DNA of 10,799 nucleotides, taken from assembly GCA_900753295.1 (NCBI GenBank), contig CAADYQ010000124.1, forward strand, positions 1-10,799, given 5' to 3'. Positions within the stretch are counted from its first letter, which is position 1. Every line of letters starts with the position of its first letter. The stretch is from Clostridia bacterium (lineage in GTDB: Bacteria > Bacillota > Clostridia > Oscillospirales > CAG-272). Both the position numbers and the translations under genes were made by a program. A model generated the notes under the pieces. It had not been told where the DNA came from. It worked only from the letters and a program-made list of their open reading frames with translations, and made no database searches. This document shows positions 1 to 6,360 of the stretch, piece by piece.

Positions 1-56
1 AAGAAAAACAAAATTGCTTTGTTGTCTTCACCACGATTGTCGGCAGAAGCGAATCT

Positions 57-93
57 GTAAGCCTTCCCATGTCTGGGAAGGTGGCGCGCTTAC
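57..93. repeat. Nested inverted repeat at the left edge of the repeat mosaic
   Basis: Outer arms GTAAG (57-61) and CTTAC (89-93) enclose a 7-bp perfect stem, CCTTCCC (62-68) with GGGAAGG (75-81), around a 6-nt loop. No coding frame is convincing here. It sits next to repeat R2 and looks like one of the short palindromic modules that make up this intergenic mosaic. No second copy is visible in the window, so calling it a repeat family is an inference. Confidence 0.5.
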
Positions 94-111
94 GGTTTTT
101 GATGCGCTTAG

Positions 112-187
112 GGTCAAGGCGCGTAAGCGACTTGACGTGGCGGGGTAACTGAACTTTAATATTTTATCAAAACTAAATTCCCCGCCG
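112..187 (-). repeat. R2 interspersed repeat, copy 1
   Basis: About 75 bp, repeated at 6600-6675 on the other strand. Read on the minus strand it has two parts. First, GGCGGGG and CCCCGCC arms (plus-strand positions 180-186 and 139-145) enclose about 34 AT-rich bases. After a 2-nt spacer comes a hairpin with GTCAAG/CTTGAC arms (113-118 and 131-136), an inner CGC/GCG stem and a 4-base loop. On the plus strand that loop reads GTAA, a GNRA-type tetraloop closed by C-G. The arms match copy 2 exactly, while the AT-rich interior has diverged. Confidence 0.75.
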
Positions 188-211
188 ACGGATAGAGGAG
201 GTAAATTCTTA

Positions 212-231
212 GATTTTGCGATAGCAAAATC
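212..231 (-). repeat. GATA-loop hairpin beside R1, copy 1
   Basis: An 8-bp perfect stem, GATTTTGC/GCAAAATC, with a 4-base loop that reads GATA on the plus strand, followed on that strand by TTCATTA. The same hairpin recurs at 5989-6008 and 6720-6741 with altered arms but preserved pairing. It lies just beyond the R1 terminator in the minus-strand reading. Confidence 0.65.
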
Positions 232-248
232 TTCATTAGTCTCCGTAT

Positions 249-289
249 ATATAAAATAAAAAATAGAGAGCAGACATAAATCTGCTCTC
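249..289 (-). terminator. Rho-independent terminator ending R1 copy 1 and the envelope cluster
   Basis: On the minus strand a 9-bp perfect stem, GAGAGCAGA with TCTGCTCTC (plus positions 266-274 and 281-289), has a 6-nt loop and is followed by a T-rich tract complementary to 249-265. It lies about 130 nt downstream of the stop codon of the 88-residue membrane protein. It is the only terminator seen for that minus-strand cluster. Confidence 0.8.
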
Positions 290-417
290 GTTTTTTGGTG
301 TGTTATTTCATGTTCTGATGCAACTAAAGACGGGAAGTAGGTATGAATTTGCACTCATTTCACCCTCGGGGTATGAAGCTACAAATCTGCACAAACGCCA
401 CCCGAATTCAAAAAAAA
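249..417 (-). repeat. R1 modular repeat, copy 1 (3' UTR)
   Basis: Read on the minus strand, it starts immediately after the stop codon at 418 with a T run and a TCGGGTGGCG block. Next comes a hairpin-like TTCATACCCCGAGGGTGAA segment, then one 68-nt module (296-363) containing GTCTTTAGTTGCATC, then a second module reshaped into the terminator at 249-289. It matches R1 copies at 5743-5962 and 6758-6918. A frame of about 108 codons runs across it on the minus strand, but it crosses palindromes and has no ribosome binding site, so the copy is judged non-coding. Confidence 0.8.
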
Positions 418-684
418 TCAGTCGTGGGAAGTAAGAGAGACAAGGATGCGGACGACGGCGCAGAGCATTGCGCTGATGGCGGCGGTGATCGCCGTGATCT
501 TTATAATGTCAAGCACAGAAACGGTGAACTCGGCGTCGAGCTTGGCTTCGCGCTCCGGCTCGTCGTCGCGGTCGCGGCAGAAGCCGACGGTGTATACGGC
601 GTGATTTTTGATGCACGGCTTGGAAACATCGCGTTTGAAGCGCTTTGCCTTAAGAATGTACGGTACTGTTGCATATTTTTTCAT
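418..684 (-). CDS. Small hypothetical membrane protein, 88 aa
   Basis: I do not recognise this protein. Residues 1-22 are basic (KKY, KAKRFKR), the middle is charged and includes CRDRDDEPEREAK near 36-48, and residues about 58-83 form one hydrophobic helix ending in a short polar tail. It therefore looks like a single-pass or tail-anchored membrane protein with no cleavable signal. The ATG at 684 has a G-rich Shine-Dalgarno (GGGGG) 9 nt upstream. It lies 51 bp after the solute-binding lipoprotein on the same strand with no terminator between, so it is probably the last gene of that transcript. R1 copy 1 begins directly at its stop codon. The cysteines at 24 and 36 are scattered and form no clear metal motif. 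I am fairly sure it is a gene, but its function is unknown. Confidence 0.6.
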   Translation of the reverse strand: MKKYATVPYILKAKRFKRDVSKPCIKNHAVYTVGFCRDRDDEPEREAKLDAEFTVSVLDIIKITAITAAISAMLCAVVRILVSLTSHD

Positions 685-735
685 TATGTTTTTCCCCCTT
701 TTTTTATTTGCGGAGTTGAATTTTTGGTCCGGAGA

Positions 736-2208
736 TCAGCCGAACAGACGGCTAAGCTCACGGTTGGCGGCATTGCGGGCGTTCTTTACGGCAGTCGCAA
801 GAGAGCCGCCGGTGAGCGCTTTGCGCGCCGCACCGTAGGTCGCACCGCGAAGCTCGTCGGTCGCGCCGGAATAGATATACGAAAAATCAAATTTGCGCAC
901 GGCGGAAAGCGTTGCGCGGAGCGTGAGATACGAATTGTTGTCGCGCAGACAGGTCTCAAGAGCCGCATCGGCGTATGCATCGTCGAGCCATCCGCCGGAG
1001 GCGGCGTCAAACGCCGCAAGCGCGGCGCCGTCAAGCTCGGTGCGGCTGCCGCCGCCCACGCAGACTATGACAGGCCGGTTCTCGCTGTAGAGAGTTGTAT
1101 ATTCGGAGTCGGAGCTGACGCGAGGAAGCGGCAGAATGCCCCATTCCGCCTTTTTGTCGTAAAAGCTGCGCATATCGGAAAGCGTGCCGAGATAAAACAA
1201 TCCCGCACCGTCGGCAAACGTGGCGCGTCCGCCTTCGTCGGGCGCGGTAAGGAGCTCCGCAAGTCGCCCGATGACGGAATCTGCGGCGTTGAGCTTATCC
1301 TCGTCGAAATTTACCGAGGGAACTTCGCCCATCCCGTGCGAAACAAAATCTATTCCCGCAGATGCGCAAACAGCGTCGGCGGCAAAGGTGAAGGTCTCAC
1401 TGTCCCCGCAAAGCATGGAGCGCACCCCATCGGCGGCACCCACCGATGTCACCGTGGTGAAGACATCCTCCCAGGTCAGCCCCGCGCCGAGGGCGCGGCG
1501 GTAAAGCCCGGACGACACCTCGCTGCCCGCAAGAGTGCGGTTGAAATAGAGCGCCCAGAGAGAATCGGGATCGGAGACGGCGTCTCCGCAGTAAAACCAG
1601 CATGACGAGGCGGCGATACCGGCACCCTCGGGTTTTTCGGCATCGGTCGCGGCGGTGAAGAAGGGGAGCTTGCGCAGATCCTGCGCAATGCCCGCATTGA
1701 AGTAGAGCGCGGCGGTGCTTGCCGGGATAACGGCAAGATCGGCATAATAGCTGCCCGATTTTGCGGCGTTTACAAACGCGGAGAGCAGTTCGCCGTCATC
1801 CATGCGCGCCACGGTAAGCGAAATATCGTATTTTTTGCACGCCGACTCGGTGCGCTTTGTGCGCGCGGAGTTGAGAGTGTCGTCCTCCTCCGGCTCGATG
1901 ACCGCGGAGGTGGCTGTGGAATTTGCAATTATAAGGTCGCGCACCGAGAGCCTGACCTCCGGGAGCGCGGCAAGCCGCGCCTTGGCTTCATCCTGCCGGT
2001 CCGGGAAGACGACGGTCTCGGGCGGATCGGTAGTCGCCGCGGCATCCGAGGTCCCCGGCGCGGCTGTTGTGCCGGGTGCGGCTGTCGTGCCGTCCTCGGG
2101 ATATGTTATTGTGATGAATCCGCATCCCGCAAGCATTGCAAGCATCGCCGCAGCGACGGCAAGCACTGCCGCGGAACGCAGAACCGTTACGGTCGTTTTT
2201 TTCTTCAT
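736..2208 (-). CDS. Extracellular solute-binding-like lipoprotein, 490 aa
   Basis: The N-terminus has a lysine-rich start, a hydrophobic stretch (about 9-27) and a lipobox LAGC with Cys29, so it should be a membrane-anchored surface lipoprotein. A Thr/Ala/Pro linker (about 39-66) containing two TTAAPG repeats follows. The rest resembles family-1 ABC solute-binding proteins of Clostridia: an SARTKRTESACKKYDI-like N-lobe segment, a GLTWEDVF segment in the middle, and a WGILPLP segment followed by a tyrosine- and serine-rich stretch. No permease or ATPase gene is nearby, so it may work with a distant transporter or may have become a sensor or wall-associated protein; this is inference. It begins 25 bp after the VanY-like gene, with only a weak GGAA-type ribosome binding site, suggesting the two are translated from one mRNA. 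The ligand cannot be assigned, although sugar binding is typical of this group. Confidence 0.72.
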   Translation of the reverse strand: MKKKTTVTVLRSAAVLAVAAAMLAMLAGCGFITITYPEDGTTAAPGTTAAPGTSDAAATTDPPETVVFPDRQDEAKARLAALPEVRLSVRDLIIANSTATSAVIEPEEDDTLNSARTKRTESACKKYDISLTVARMDDGELLSAFVNAAKSGSYYADLAVIPASTAALYFNAGIAQDLRKLPFFTAATDAEKPEGAGIAASSCWFYCGDAVSDPDSLWALYFNRTLAGSEVSSGLYRRALGAGLTWEDVFTTVTSVGAADGVRSMLCGDSETFTFAADAVCASAGIDFVSHGMGEVPSVNFDEDKLNAADSVIGRLAELLTAPDEGGRATFADGAGLFYLGTLSDMRSFYDKKAEWGILPLPRVSSDSEYTTLYSENRPVIVCVGGGSRTELDGAALAAFDAASGGWLDDAYADAALETCLRDNNSYLTLRATLSAVRKFDFSYIYSGATDELRGATYGAARKALTGGSLATAVKNARNAANRELSRLFG

Positions 2209-2233
2209 TTTAATTATATTCCGGCATGCGCGG

Positions 2234-3388
2234 TCATGATCTTGTGACTGTTACTATAAAGCCGTCGTAGTTGTTGCCGGAAACGGTGTAGGGCAGATTT
2301 ATGGGTACGGGCACCGAGGTGGCGCCGTCTCCCGTGGCGGCGGGGACATAGTATATCTCGTAGGTCACGCCGTTGTCGCCGTTGAGGATGTAGTGCGTTC
2401 CGTCATAACGGTGGCGCGTGGCAAGCACGGTGAGATATTCCTCAAGAGTTAGGTCGTTGCGCATCATCGCAAGCGCGTGAGGATAACCCACGTAGCGGTA
2501 ATGCTCGGCATAGTGACCCGACTTTGTTACGCTCGCCTTTGATTCGGGATAGCGCCTTACAAAGCCGTATTTGTAACAGTTTGTGTTTATCCAGTTGTAG
2601 ATCTGCACGCAGGAGGGATCCTCCGACTTTGAAATGTAGGGGTAGGTATTGTTGCTCAGCCACGCGCGCACGTCGATGGCAAGTCCGGTGTGATGCTCGC
2701 TGCATCCCTCGGGATCCTCCGACGCGGGTTTGGCGTCGTGCAGCGTGTTCTGCTCTTCGCTCGAGCGGTAGCCGCTGTACTGCGGGAAGTATACGTCCTG
2801 ATTCTGCGTAGCGGTGTAAAAATCGTCTATCATGTCGTTAAGACCCTTGACCGTCGCGGCGGTAAGCTTTATCTCAAACGAGCATGAATATGAGTGTATC
2901 ACCTTGCCCGATGCCGATGTGCCCCATTTTGCACTGCGGCTGCTGCGAAGATCGACAAGCTCGGCTATGGATGCGGGGTAGACGTATTTATAGGACGTAT
3001 TTACAAGTATAAGCTCGCCGCGGTGGATGTCGGCTGACGTCATCAGCTTTACGGTATATCCCTCCGAAATACCGCCGCTCGTTTCGGGCGCGTCGGTAAT
3101 AACGGGATCATCCGAGCTTACAGGCGTCTCTGTTGACTCCTTGCCGGTGTCGTTGCTTATAACGCCTGCCGAAATGTTGTCGGTCCCGTCACCTGTACCG
3201 GTCCCGGATCCGCCTCCGGCAAGCTCGCCGCAGATGACGACTACCGAAATTATAAGCGACAGCGCAAGCAGCGCCATAAGCGTTATCAGAACTATCTGGC
3301 GTTTTTTGCGTTTTCTCTCGCGCAGTGCGCGATTGCTGAGATGTGAATTCATCTTAAAAGCCCGTGTGTTTGAATCACGGTCGTTCAT
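2234..3388 (-). CDS. VanY/DacB-type M15 peptidase, membrane-anchored, 384 aa
   Basis: Likely a zinc D,D- or L,D-carboxypeptidase trimming peptidoglycan stem peptides outside the membrane. Residues 20-30 are strongly basic and 31-54 form a transmembrane anchor. A Gly/Ser/Thr-rich linker runs to about 108. The catalytic domain (about 130-325) carries SGYRSSEEQ (205-213), SEHHTGLAIDV (230-240) with zinc ligands His232 and Asp239, YGFVRRYPESK (274-284), and HYRYVG (296-301) with the third ligand His296, then LTLEEYL (313-319). In typical members the catalytic Glu lies three residues before the last His (ExWH). Here that position is Tyr293, and a Glu (295) sits directly before the His. About 60 extra residues follow the domain. 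The ATG at 3388 has a strong AAGGAGGA site 7 nt upstream. It is first in a cluster with the solute-binding lipoprotein and the 88-residue protein. Confidence 0.85.
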   Translation of the reverse strand: MNDRDSNTRAFKMNSHLSNRALRERKRKKRQIVLITLMALLALSLIISVVVICGELAGGGSGTGTGDGTDNISAGVISNDTGKESTETPVSSDDPVITDAPETSGGISEGYTVKLMTSADIHRGELILVNTSYKYVYPASIAELVDLRSSRSAKWGTSASGKVIHSYSCSFEIKLTAATVKGLNDMIDDFYTATQNQDVYFPQYSGYRSSEEQNTLHDAKPASEDPEGCSEHHTGLAIDVRAWLSNNTYPYISKSEDPSCVQIYNWINTNCYKYGFVRRYPESKASVTKSGHYAEHYRYVGYPHALAMMRNDLTLEEYLTVLATRHRYDGTHYILNGDNGVTYEIYYVPAATGDGATSVPVPINLPYTVSGNNYDGFIVTVTRS

Positions 3389-3444
3389 ACGGCATTCCTC
3401 CTTGCGGCTGTGGTGGGTTATTCATATTTTGGTTCTGATTGGAA

Positions 3445-3492
3445 CCGCCGCGCATATAGTTTTAGCTTGTTTCCTTAAAATATGCGCGGCGG
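3445..3492 (-). other. 13-bp perfect inverted repeat between pnp and the VanY-like gene
   Basis: Arms CCGCCGCGCATAT (3445-3457) and ATATGCGCGGCGG (3480-3492) are perfectly complementary. The loop can extend the stem by TTTA/TAAA pairing. It starts about 30 nt downstream of the pnp stop on the minus strand. No T tract follows on the minus strand, so it is not a canonical terminator. It may protect or define the pnp 3' end, or allow partial read-through into the envelope genes. No convincing promoter for those genes is seen in the remaining gap. Confidence 0.6.
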
Positions 3493-3521
3493 GTGTTATT
3501 TTATTGAAATGTCGGTCAGGA

Positions 3522-5630
3522 TCACTGTGCGTCTCTTATCGAGAAGTCCATTCTGCCCTTCTTATCAAGTCCGATATACTTTACCTTTACGGTATCGCCG
3601 AGCTTGAGAACGTCCTCGACCTTATCAATGCGGTGGTCGGTGATGCGGGAGATGTGGACCATGCCCTCCTTGCCGGGAGCATACTCAACGAAGCAGCCGA
3701 ATTCCTTGATTCCCGTTACCTTACCGGTATAAACGGTACCTACGACAGGCTCAAAGCAGATAGCGTCGATGGTAGCCTTTGCGGCATCGGCGGAGGCGCG
3801 GTTGACGGCGGCGATATAGACGGTGCCGTCATCCTCGATGTCTATCTTGGCGCCGGTGTCGGCAACGATCTTCTGAATGACCGAACCGCCCTTGCCTATG
3901 ACCTCACGGATCTTATCGGGGTCGATCTTTATCGTCATCATCTTGGGAGCGTACTCCGAGACCTCGGCGCGGGGAGCGTCGATAGCCTTGAGGATAACTT
4001 CGTCAATGATATAATCGCGTCCGGCGTGGGTCATTTCAAGCGCGGACTTGATGATCTCGGGGGTAAGTCCGTCGATCTTGAGGTCCATCTGGATAGAGGT
4101 GATACCCTTATGAGTACCGGCGACCTTGAAGTCCATATCGCCGTAGAAGTCCTCAACGCCCTGAATGTCTATCATGGTCATCCAGCTTTCGCCCTCGGTG
4201 ATAAGACCGCAGGAGATACCGGCTACGGGAGCCTTGATCGGCACGCCGGCGTCCATAAGTGCGAGCGTTGAGCCGCAGACCGATGCCTGAGAGGTCGAGC
4301 CGTTGGAGGAAACGACCTCGGAAACAAGGCGGATAGCGTAGGGGAACTCCTCGGGTGTGGGAAGCACGGGAACGAGCGAGCGCTCGGCAAGTGCGCCGTG
4401 ACCTATCTCACGTCTGCCGGGGCTACGTGTTGCCTTTGCCTCGCCGGTGGAGTAGCCGGGCATATTATAGTGGTGCATATATCTCTTGGTATCCTCGTTA
4501 TCGATACCGTCGAGCATCTGAGCCTCGGAAAGTGTACCGAGTGTTGCCATGGTAACGACCTGAGTCTGACCGCGTGTGAACATACCGGAGCCGTGTACTC
4601 TCTTGAAGAGTCCCACCTCGGCGGCAAGAGGTCTTATCTGATTCAGGGCACGACCGTCAACGCGCTTGCCGTCAAGCAGCCAGCGGCGGACGACCTTCTT
4701 CTGCATCTTATAGACCAGTTCGGGCATCTGAGTGGCGAGATCGGGATATTCCTCGCCGAATTTCTCCATGATAGCGTCCTCGATGGGGAGCATTCTCTCG
4801 TCGCGGACGTTCTTATCGTCTGTATCAAGGGCGTTCATAAGATCAGTCTCGCAGAATGCGAAGATCTTATCGAACATATCATGATCCAGCTCGCAGGAAG
4901 GATATTCGAATTTGGGCTTACCGACCTCGGCGATAATGCCGTTTACGAAGCCGAGCAGTTCCTTTATCTCTGCATGAGCCTTCATAATGGCGTCGTACAT
5001 AACGTCGTCGGCTACCTCGTTGGCGCCCGCTTCGATCATAACCACCTTATTCATCGACGCGGCAACGGTGAGGTCAAGGTCGCTCTTGGCGCGCTGCTCC
5101 TCGGTGGGGTTGACGACAAGCTCGCCGTCCACAAGACCCATGAAAACGCCGCCGATCGGTCCGTTCCACGGAATATCCGATATAGACAGGGCGATGGATG
5201 CGCCGATCATTGCCGTGATCTCGGGGGAGCAATCCTGATCGACCGACATAACGGTAAGAGTGAGCGCCACGTCATTGCGCAGGTCCTTGGGGAAGAGCGG
5301 GCGAATGGGGCGGTCGATGACACGTGCGGTCAGGATAGCCTTTTCGCTGGGCTTACCCTCGCGTTTGAGATATCCGCCGGGGATCTTACCTGCGGCGTAC
5401 ATTCTCTCCTCATAGTCAACAGACAGGGGGAGGAAGTCGATGCCGTCGCGGGGCTTAGCGGATGCTGTGGCGCAGCAAAGCACGGCGGTATCGCCGTATC
5501 TTACAAGGCAGGAGCCGTTTGCAAGACCTGCCATTTTGCCCACTTCGACCGAAAGCTCTCTGCCCGCCAATGTATAGCGGAAGATCTTCTGGTTCGGGAA
5601 CTGCATTGTTGTGCTTTTGATTTCGTACAT
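3522..5630 (-). CDS. pnp: Polyribonucleotide nucleotidyltransferase (PNPase), 702 aa
   Basis: Trimeric cytoplasmic 3'-5' phosphorolytic exoribonuclease that degrades mRNA and processes RNA ends. The domain order is complete: a first RNase PH core (about 12-145), an alpha-helical linker (about 240-310), and a second RNase PH core (about 325-545). This second core carries PGRREIGHGALAER (404-417), ASVCGSTLALMDAG (449-462) and the presumed metal-binding aspartates 494 and 500 in GVEDFYGDMDF. A KH domain with the IGKGG loop (578-582) and an S1 domain (about 628-698, GxVTGIKEFGCFVE) follow. The length is normal for the family. The frame is open 33 codons further upstream, but the ATG at 5630 is chosen because CGGAGG lies 7 nt before it and the protein then begins in the usual place. 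rpsO is upstream on the same strand, as in many bacteria, but is separated by a terminator and R1 copy 2, so pnp probably has its own promoter. Confidence 0.97.
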   Translation of the reverse strand: MYEIKSTTMQFPNQKIFRYTLAGRELSVEVGKMAGLANGSCLVRYGDTAVLCCATASAKPRDGIDFLPLSVDYEERMYAAGKIPGGYLKREGKPSEKAILTARVIDRPIRPLFPKDLRNDVALTLTVMSVDQDCSPEITAMIGASIALSISDIPWNGPIGGVFMGLVDGELVVNPTEEQRAKSDLDLTVAASMNKVVMIEAGANEVADDVMYDAIMKAHAEIKELLGFVNGIIAEVGKPKFEYPSCELDHDMFDKIFAFCETDLMNALDTDDKNVRDERMLPIEDAIMEKFGEEYPDLATQMPELVYKMQKKVVRRWLLDGKRVDGRALNQIRPLAAEVGLFKRVHGSGMFTRGQTQVVTMATLGTLSEAQMLDGIDNEDTKRYMHHYNMPGYSTGEAKATRSPGRREIGHGALAERSLVPVLPTPEEFPYAIRLVSEVVSSNGSTSQASVCGSTLALMDAGVPIKAPVAGISCGLITEGESWMTMIDIQGVEDFYGDMDFKVAGTHKGITSIQMDLKIDGLTPEIIKSALEMTHAGRDYIIDEVILKAIDAPRAEVSEYAPKMMTIKIDPDKIREVIGKGGSVIQKIVADTGAKIDIEDDGTVYIAAVNRASADAAKATIDAICFEPVVGTVYTGKVTGIKEFGCFVEYAPGKEGMVHISRITDHRIDKVEDVLKLGDTVKVKYIGLDKKGRMDFSIRDAQ

Positions 5631-5654
5631 TTTTGTACCTCCGTATATTTTGTT

Positions 5655-5734
5655 CCCGACATGGTTAGCACTTAACTGTACGTCTTCCGTCCTCAGGACG
5701 CAAGGCGCGCAGTTAAATGCTGCCCACATGCGGG
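5655..5734 (-). promoter_or_regulatory. Long imperfect hairpin in the pnp leader
   Basis: An 80-nt inverted structure ending 25 nt before the pnp start codon. It has stacked helices: CCCG/CGGG and CATG/CATG at the base, a 12-bp helix (5667-5678 with 5710-5721) with one imperfect pair, and a terminal CGTCC-TCA-GGACG stem-loop (5688-5700). The imperfect pair is a G-U wobble in minus-strand RNA but an A-C mismatch in plus-strand RNA, which favours function in pnp mRNA. In E. coli the pnp leader carries a hairpin cut by RNase III that mediates PNPase autocontrol. A similar role here is inference. Confidence 0.65.
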
Positions 5735-5742
5735 ATTTTTTT

Positions 5743-5962
5743 GAGCTCGGGTGAATTTGCTTCAGATTTGTAGCTTCATACCCCGACCGTGAAGCGAGTA
5801 CAGGGTCATATCTACTACACGTCCTTAGTTACATCTAAACATGAAGTACCATACCATTAAAGCAAGTTCAGATTTATATCGCTTTATGTCTTTAGTTACA
5901 TCAGAGCTTGAAGTAACTGACCGGTGAAGTGAGAGCAGAGCTATATCCGCTCCCTATTTTTT
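5743..5962 (+). repeat. R1 modular repeat, copy 2 (two full modules)
   Basis: Same element as copies 1 and 3, but in the orientation where its functional-looking strand is the plus strand, antisense to rpsO and pnp. After GAGCTCGGGTG and the TTCATACCCCGA segment come two tandem modules, 5789-5856 (68 nt) and 5857-5923 (67 nt), about two-thirds identical by eye. Both contain TTAGTTACATC and TGAAGTA. A third, remodelled module forms a terminator-like hairpin. It is preceded by a T7 run next to the pnp leader hairpin. There is no gene on the plus strand upstream for which it could be a 3' UTR. Confidence 0.8.
5931..5962 (+). terminator. Degenerate terminator-like hairpin of R1 copy 2
   Basis: GAGAGC (5931-5936) can pair with GCTCCC (5949-5954) with one mismatch. 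The stem is followed by TATTTTTT (5955-5962). It occupies the place of the intact terminators of R1 copies 1 and 3, but the stem is weaker and no plus-strand gene precedes it. It may be a relic. Confidence 0.4.
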
Positions 5963-5988
5963 GTTTCTACGAAAAATAGACTAATGAA

Positions 5989-6008
5989 GATTTTGCGATA
6001 GCGAAATC
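5989..6008 (+). repeat. GATA-loop hairpin beside R1, copy 2
   Basis: GATTTTGC with GCGAAATC around a GATA loop. The flanking GAA (5986-5988) and TTC (6009-6011) extend the stem. One pair is T-G on the plus strand, a wobble in plus-strand RNA but a C-A mismatch in minus-strand RNA. This matches the plus strand being the functional orientation of R1 here. A TATAAT-like hexamer on the minus strand (6012-6017) abuts it and is a weak candidate -10 for pnp. Confidence 0.6.
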
Positions 6009-6043
6009 TTCATTATAAAACAAACAAACTCCTCCAAATTTAG

Positions 6044-6075
6044 AAAAAAGGATGCCGTGCAAACACGCGGCATCC
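6044..6075 (-). terminator. Rho-independent terminator of rpsO
   Basis: On the minus strand, arms GGATGCCG and CGGCATCC (within plus positions 6050-6075) form a GC-rich hairpin followed by six T (complement of 6044-6049). It starts 21 nt after the rpsO stop. It separates rpsO from pnp at the transcript level, unless it terminates only partially. Confidence 0.85.
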
Positions 6076-6096
6076 AGTTTCCATCGCCCTTGCTTT

Positions 6097-6360
6097 TTAC
6101 TTTCTGATGTTGAGCTTGGCTATGATAGCACGGTATCTCTCGATATCGACCTTCATCAGATAGTTAAGCAGATTTCTTCTGTGGCCGACCATTTTAAGAA
6201 GTCCGCGACGGCTGTGATGGTCGTTGTTGTTCTTCTTAAGATGCTCGGTGAGCGAGTTGATTCTGCTGGTCAGGAGAGCGATCTGAACCTCGGGCGAGCC
6301 TGTGTCGCCTTCGTGTGTCGCATACTCTTCGATAATAGCGAGCTTTTCTTCTTTGGTCAT
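6097..6360 (-). CDS. rpsO: 30S ribosomal protein S15, 87 aa
   Basis: Primary 16S rRNA-binding protein of the small-subunit platform, assembling at the helix 20/21/22 junction. The full-length family signature is present: EEYATHEGDTGSPEVQIALL (11-30), the helix with INSLTEHLK (34-42), the HHSRRGLLKMVGHRRNLLNY stretch (48-67) used for rRNA contact, and the final IRK. The length of 87 residues is typical. The ATG at 6360 is preceded by a GAGGTG site 8 nt upstream. It is monocistronic by appearance, with its own promoter (6485-6513) and terminator (6044-6075), and is followed by pnp in the conserved order. The leader can pair with the ribosome binding site (see its entry), consistent with autogenous control known for S15 in several bacteria. 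Confidence 0.98.
   Translation of the reverse strand: MTKEEKLAIIEEYATHEGDTGSPEVQIALLTSRINSLTEHLKKNNNDHHSRRGLLKMVGHRRNLLNYLMKVDIERYRAIIAKLNIRK

Noticed and set aside
28..354. 108-codon minus-strand frame across R1 copy 1, and a similar 74-codon frame at 6683-6907
   Set aside because: They share a short peptide (SLVxSEHE) only because both cross the same R1 repeat. They run through the terminator and palindromes and have no ribosome binding site. A conserved peptide cannot be fully excluded, but copy 2 does not maintain it.
343..1605. 420-codon open frame on the plus strand
   Set aside because: It is antisense to the solute-binding lipoprotein and the 88-residue gene. It exists because GC-rich codons leave the opposite frame open. 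It has no ribosome binding site, and its product is arginine/alanine-rich with no family.
2059..2100. Short tandem repeat in the lipoprotein linker
   Set aside because: Two copies of about 21 nt encode TTAAPG repeats, an ordinary low-complexity linker.
3027..5675. Two open frames of more than 400 codons on the plus strand (3027-4271 and 4398-5675)
   Set aside because: Both are antisense to the VanY-like gene and pnp, which are unmistakable on the minus strand. They are shadow frames.
5631..5729. Upstream pnp start adding 33 residues
   Set aside because: It would translate the leader hairpin and adds cysteine-containing residues absent from the PNPase family. The internal ATG at 5630 has a strong Shine-Dalgarno.
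5655..5742. Reading the pnp leader hairpin purely as a plus-strand terminator
   Set aside because: The T7 run fits, but there is no plus-strand gene upstream and the imperfect pair is a wobble only in minus-strand RNA. The T run may simply be the start of R1, as in copy 1.
5789..5964. CRISPR array from the tandem modules in R1 copy 2
   Set aside because: The modules are contiguous, only about two-thirds identical, number two plus a partial one, and have no unique spacers. No cas genes are present.
5743..6020. T-box or tRNA-like structure in the pnp leader
   Set aside because: No T-box sequence, specifier loop context or acceptor/T-arm features are present, and pnp is not a usual T-box target.
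6012..6040. Promoter for pnp with TATAAT at 6012-6017 (minus)
   Set aside because: The -10 is good but no well-spaced -35 is present (the best TTGGAG is only 14 nt away). It is left as a weak candidate and not annotated.
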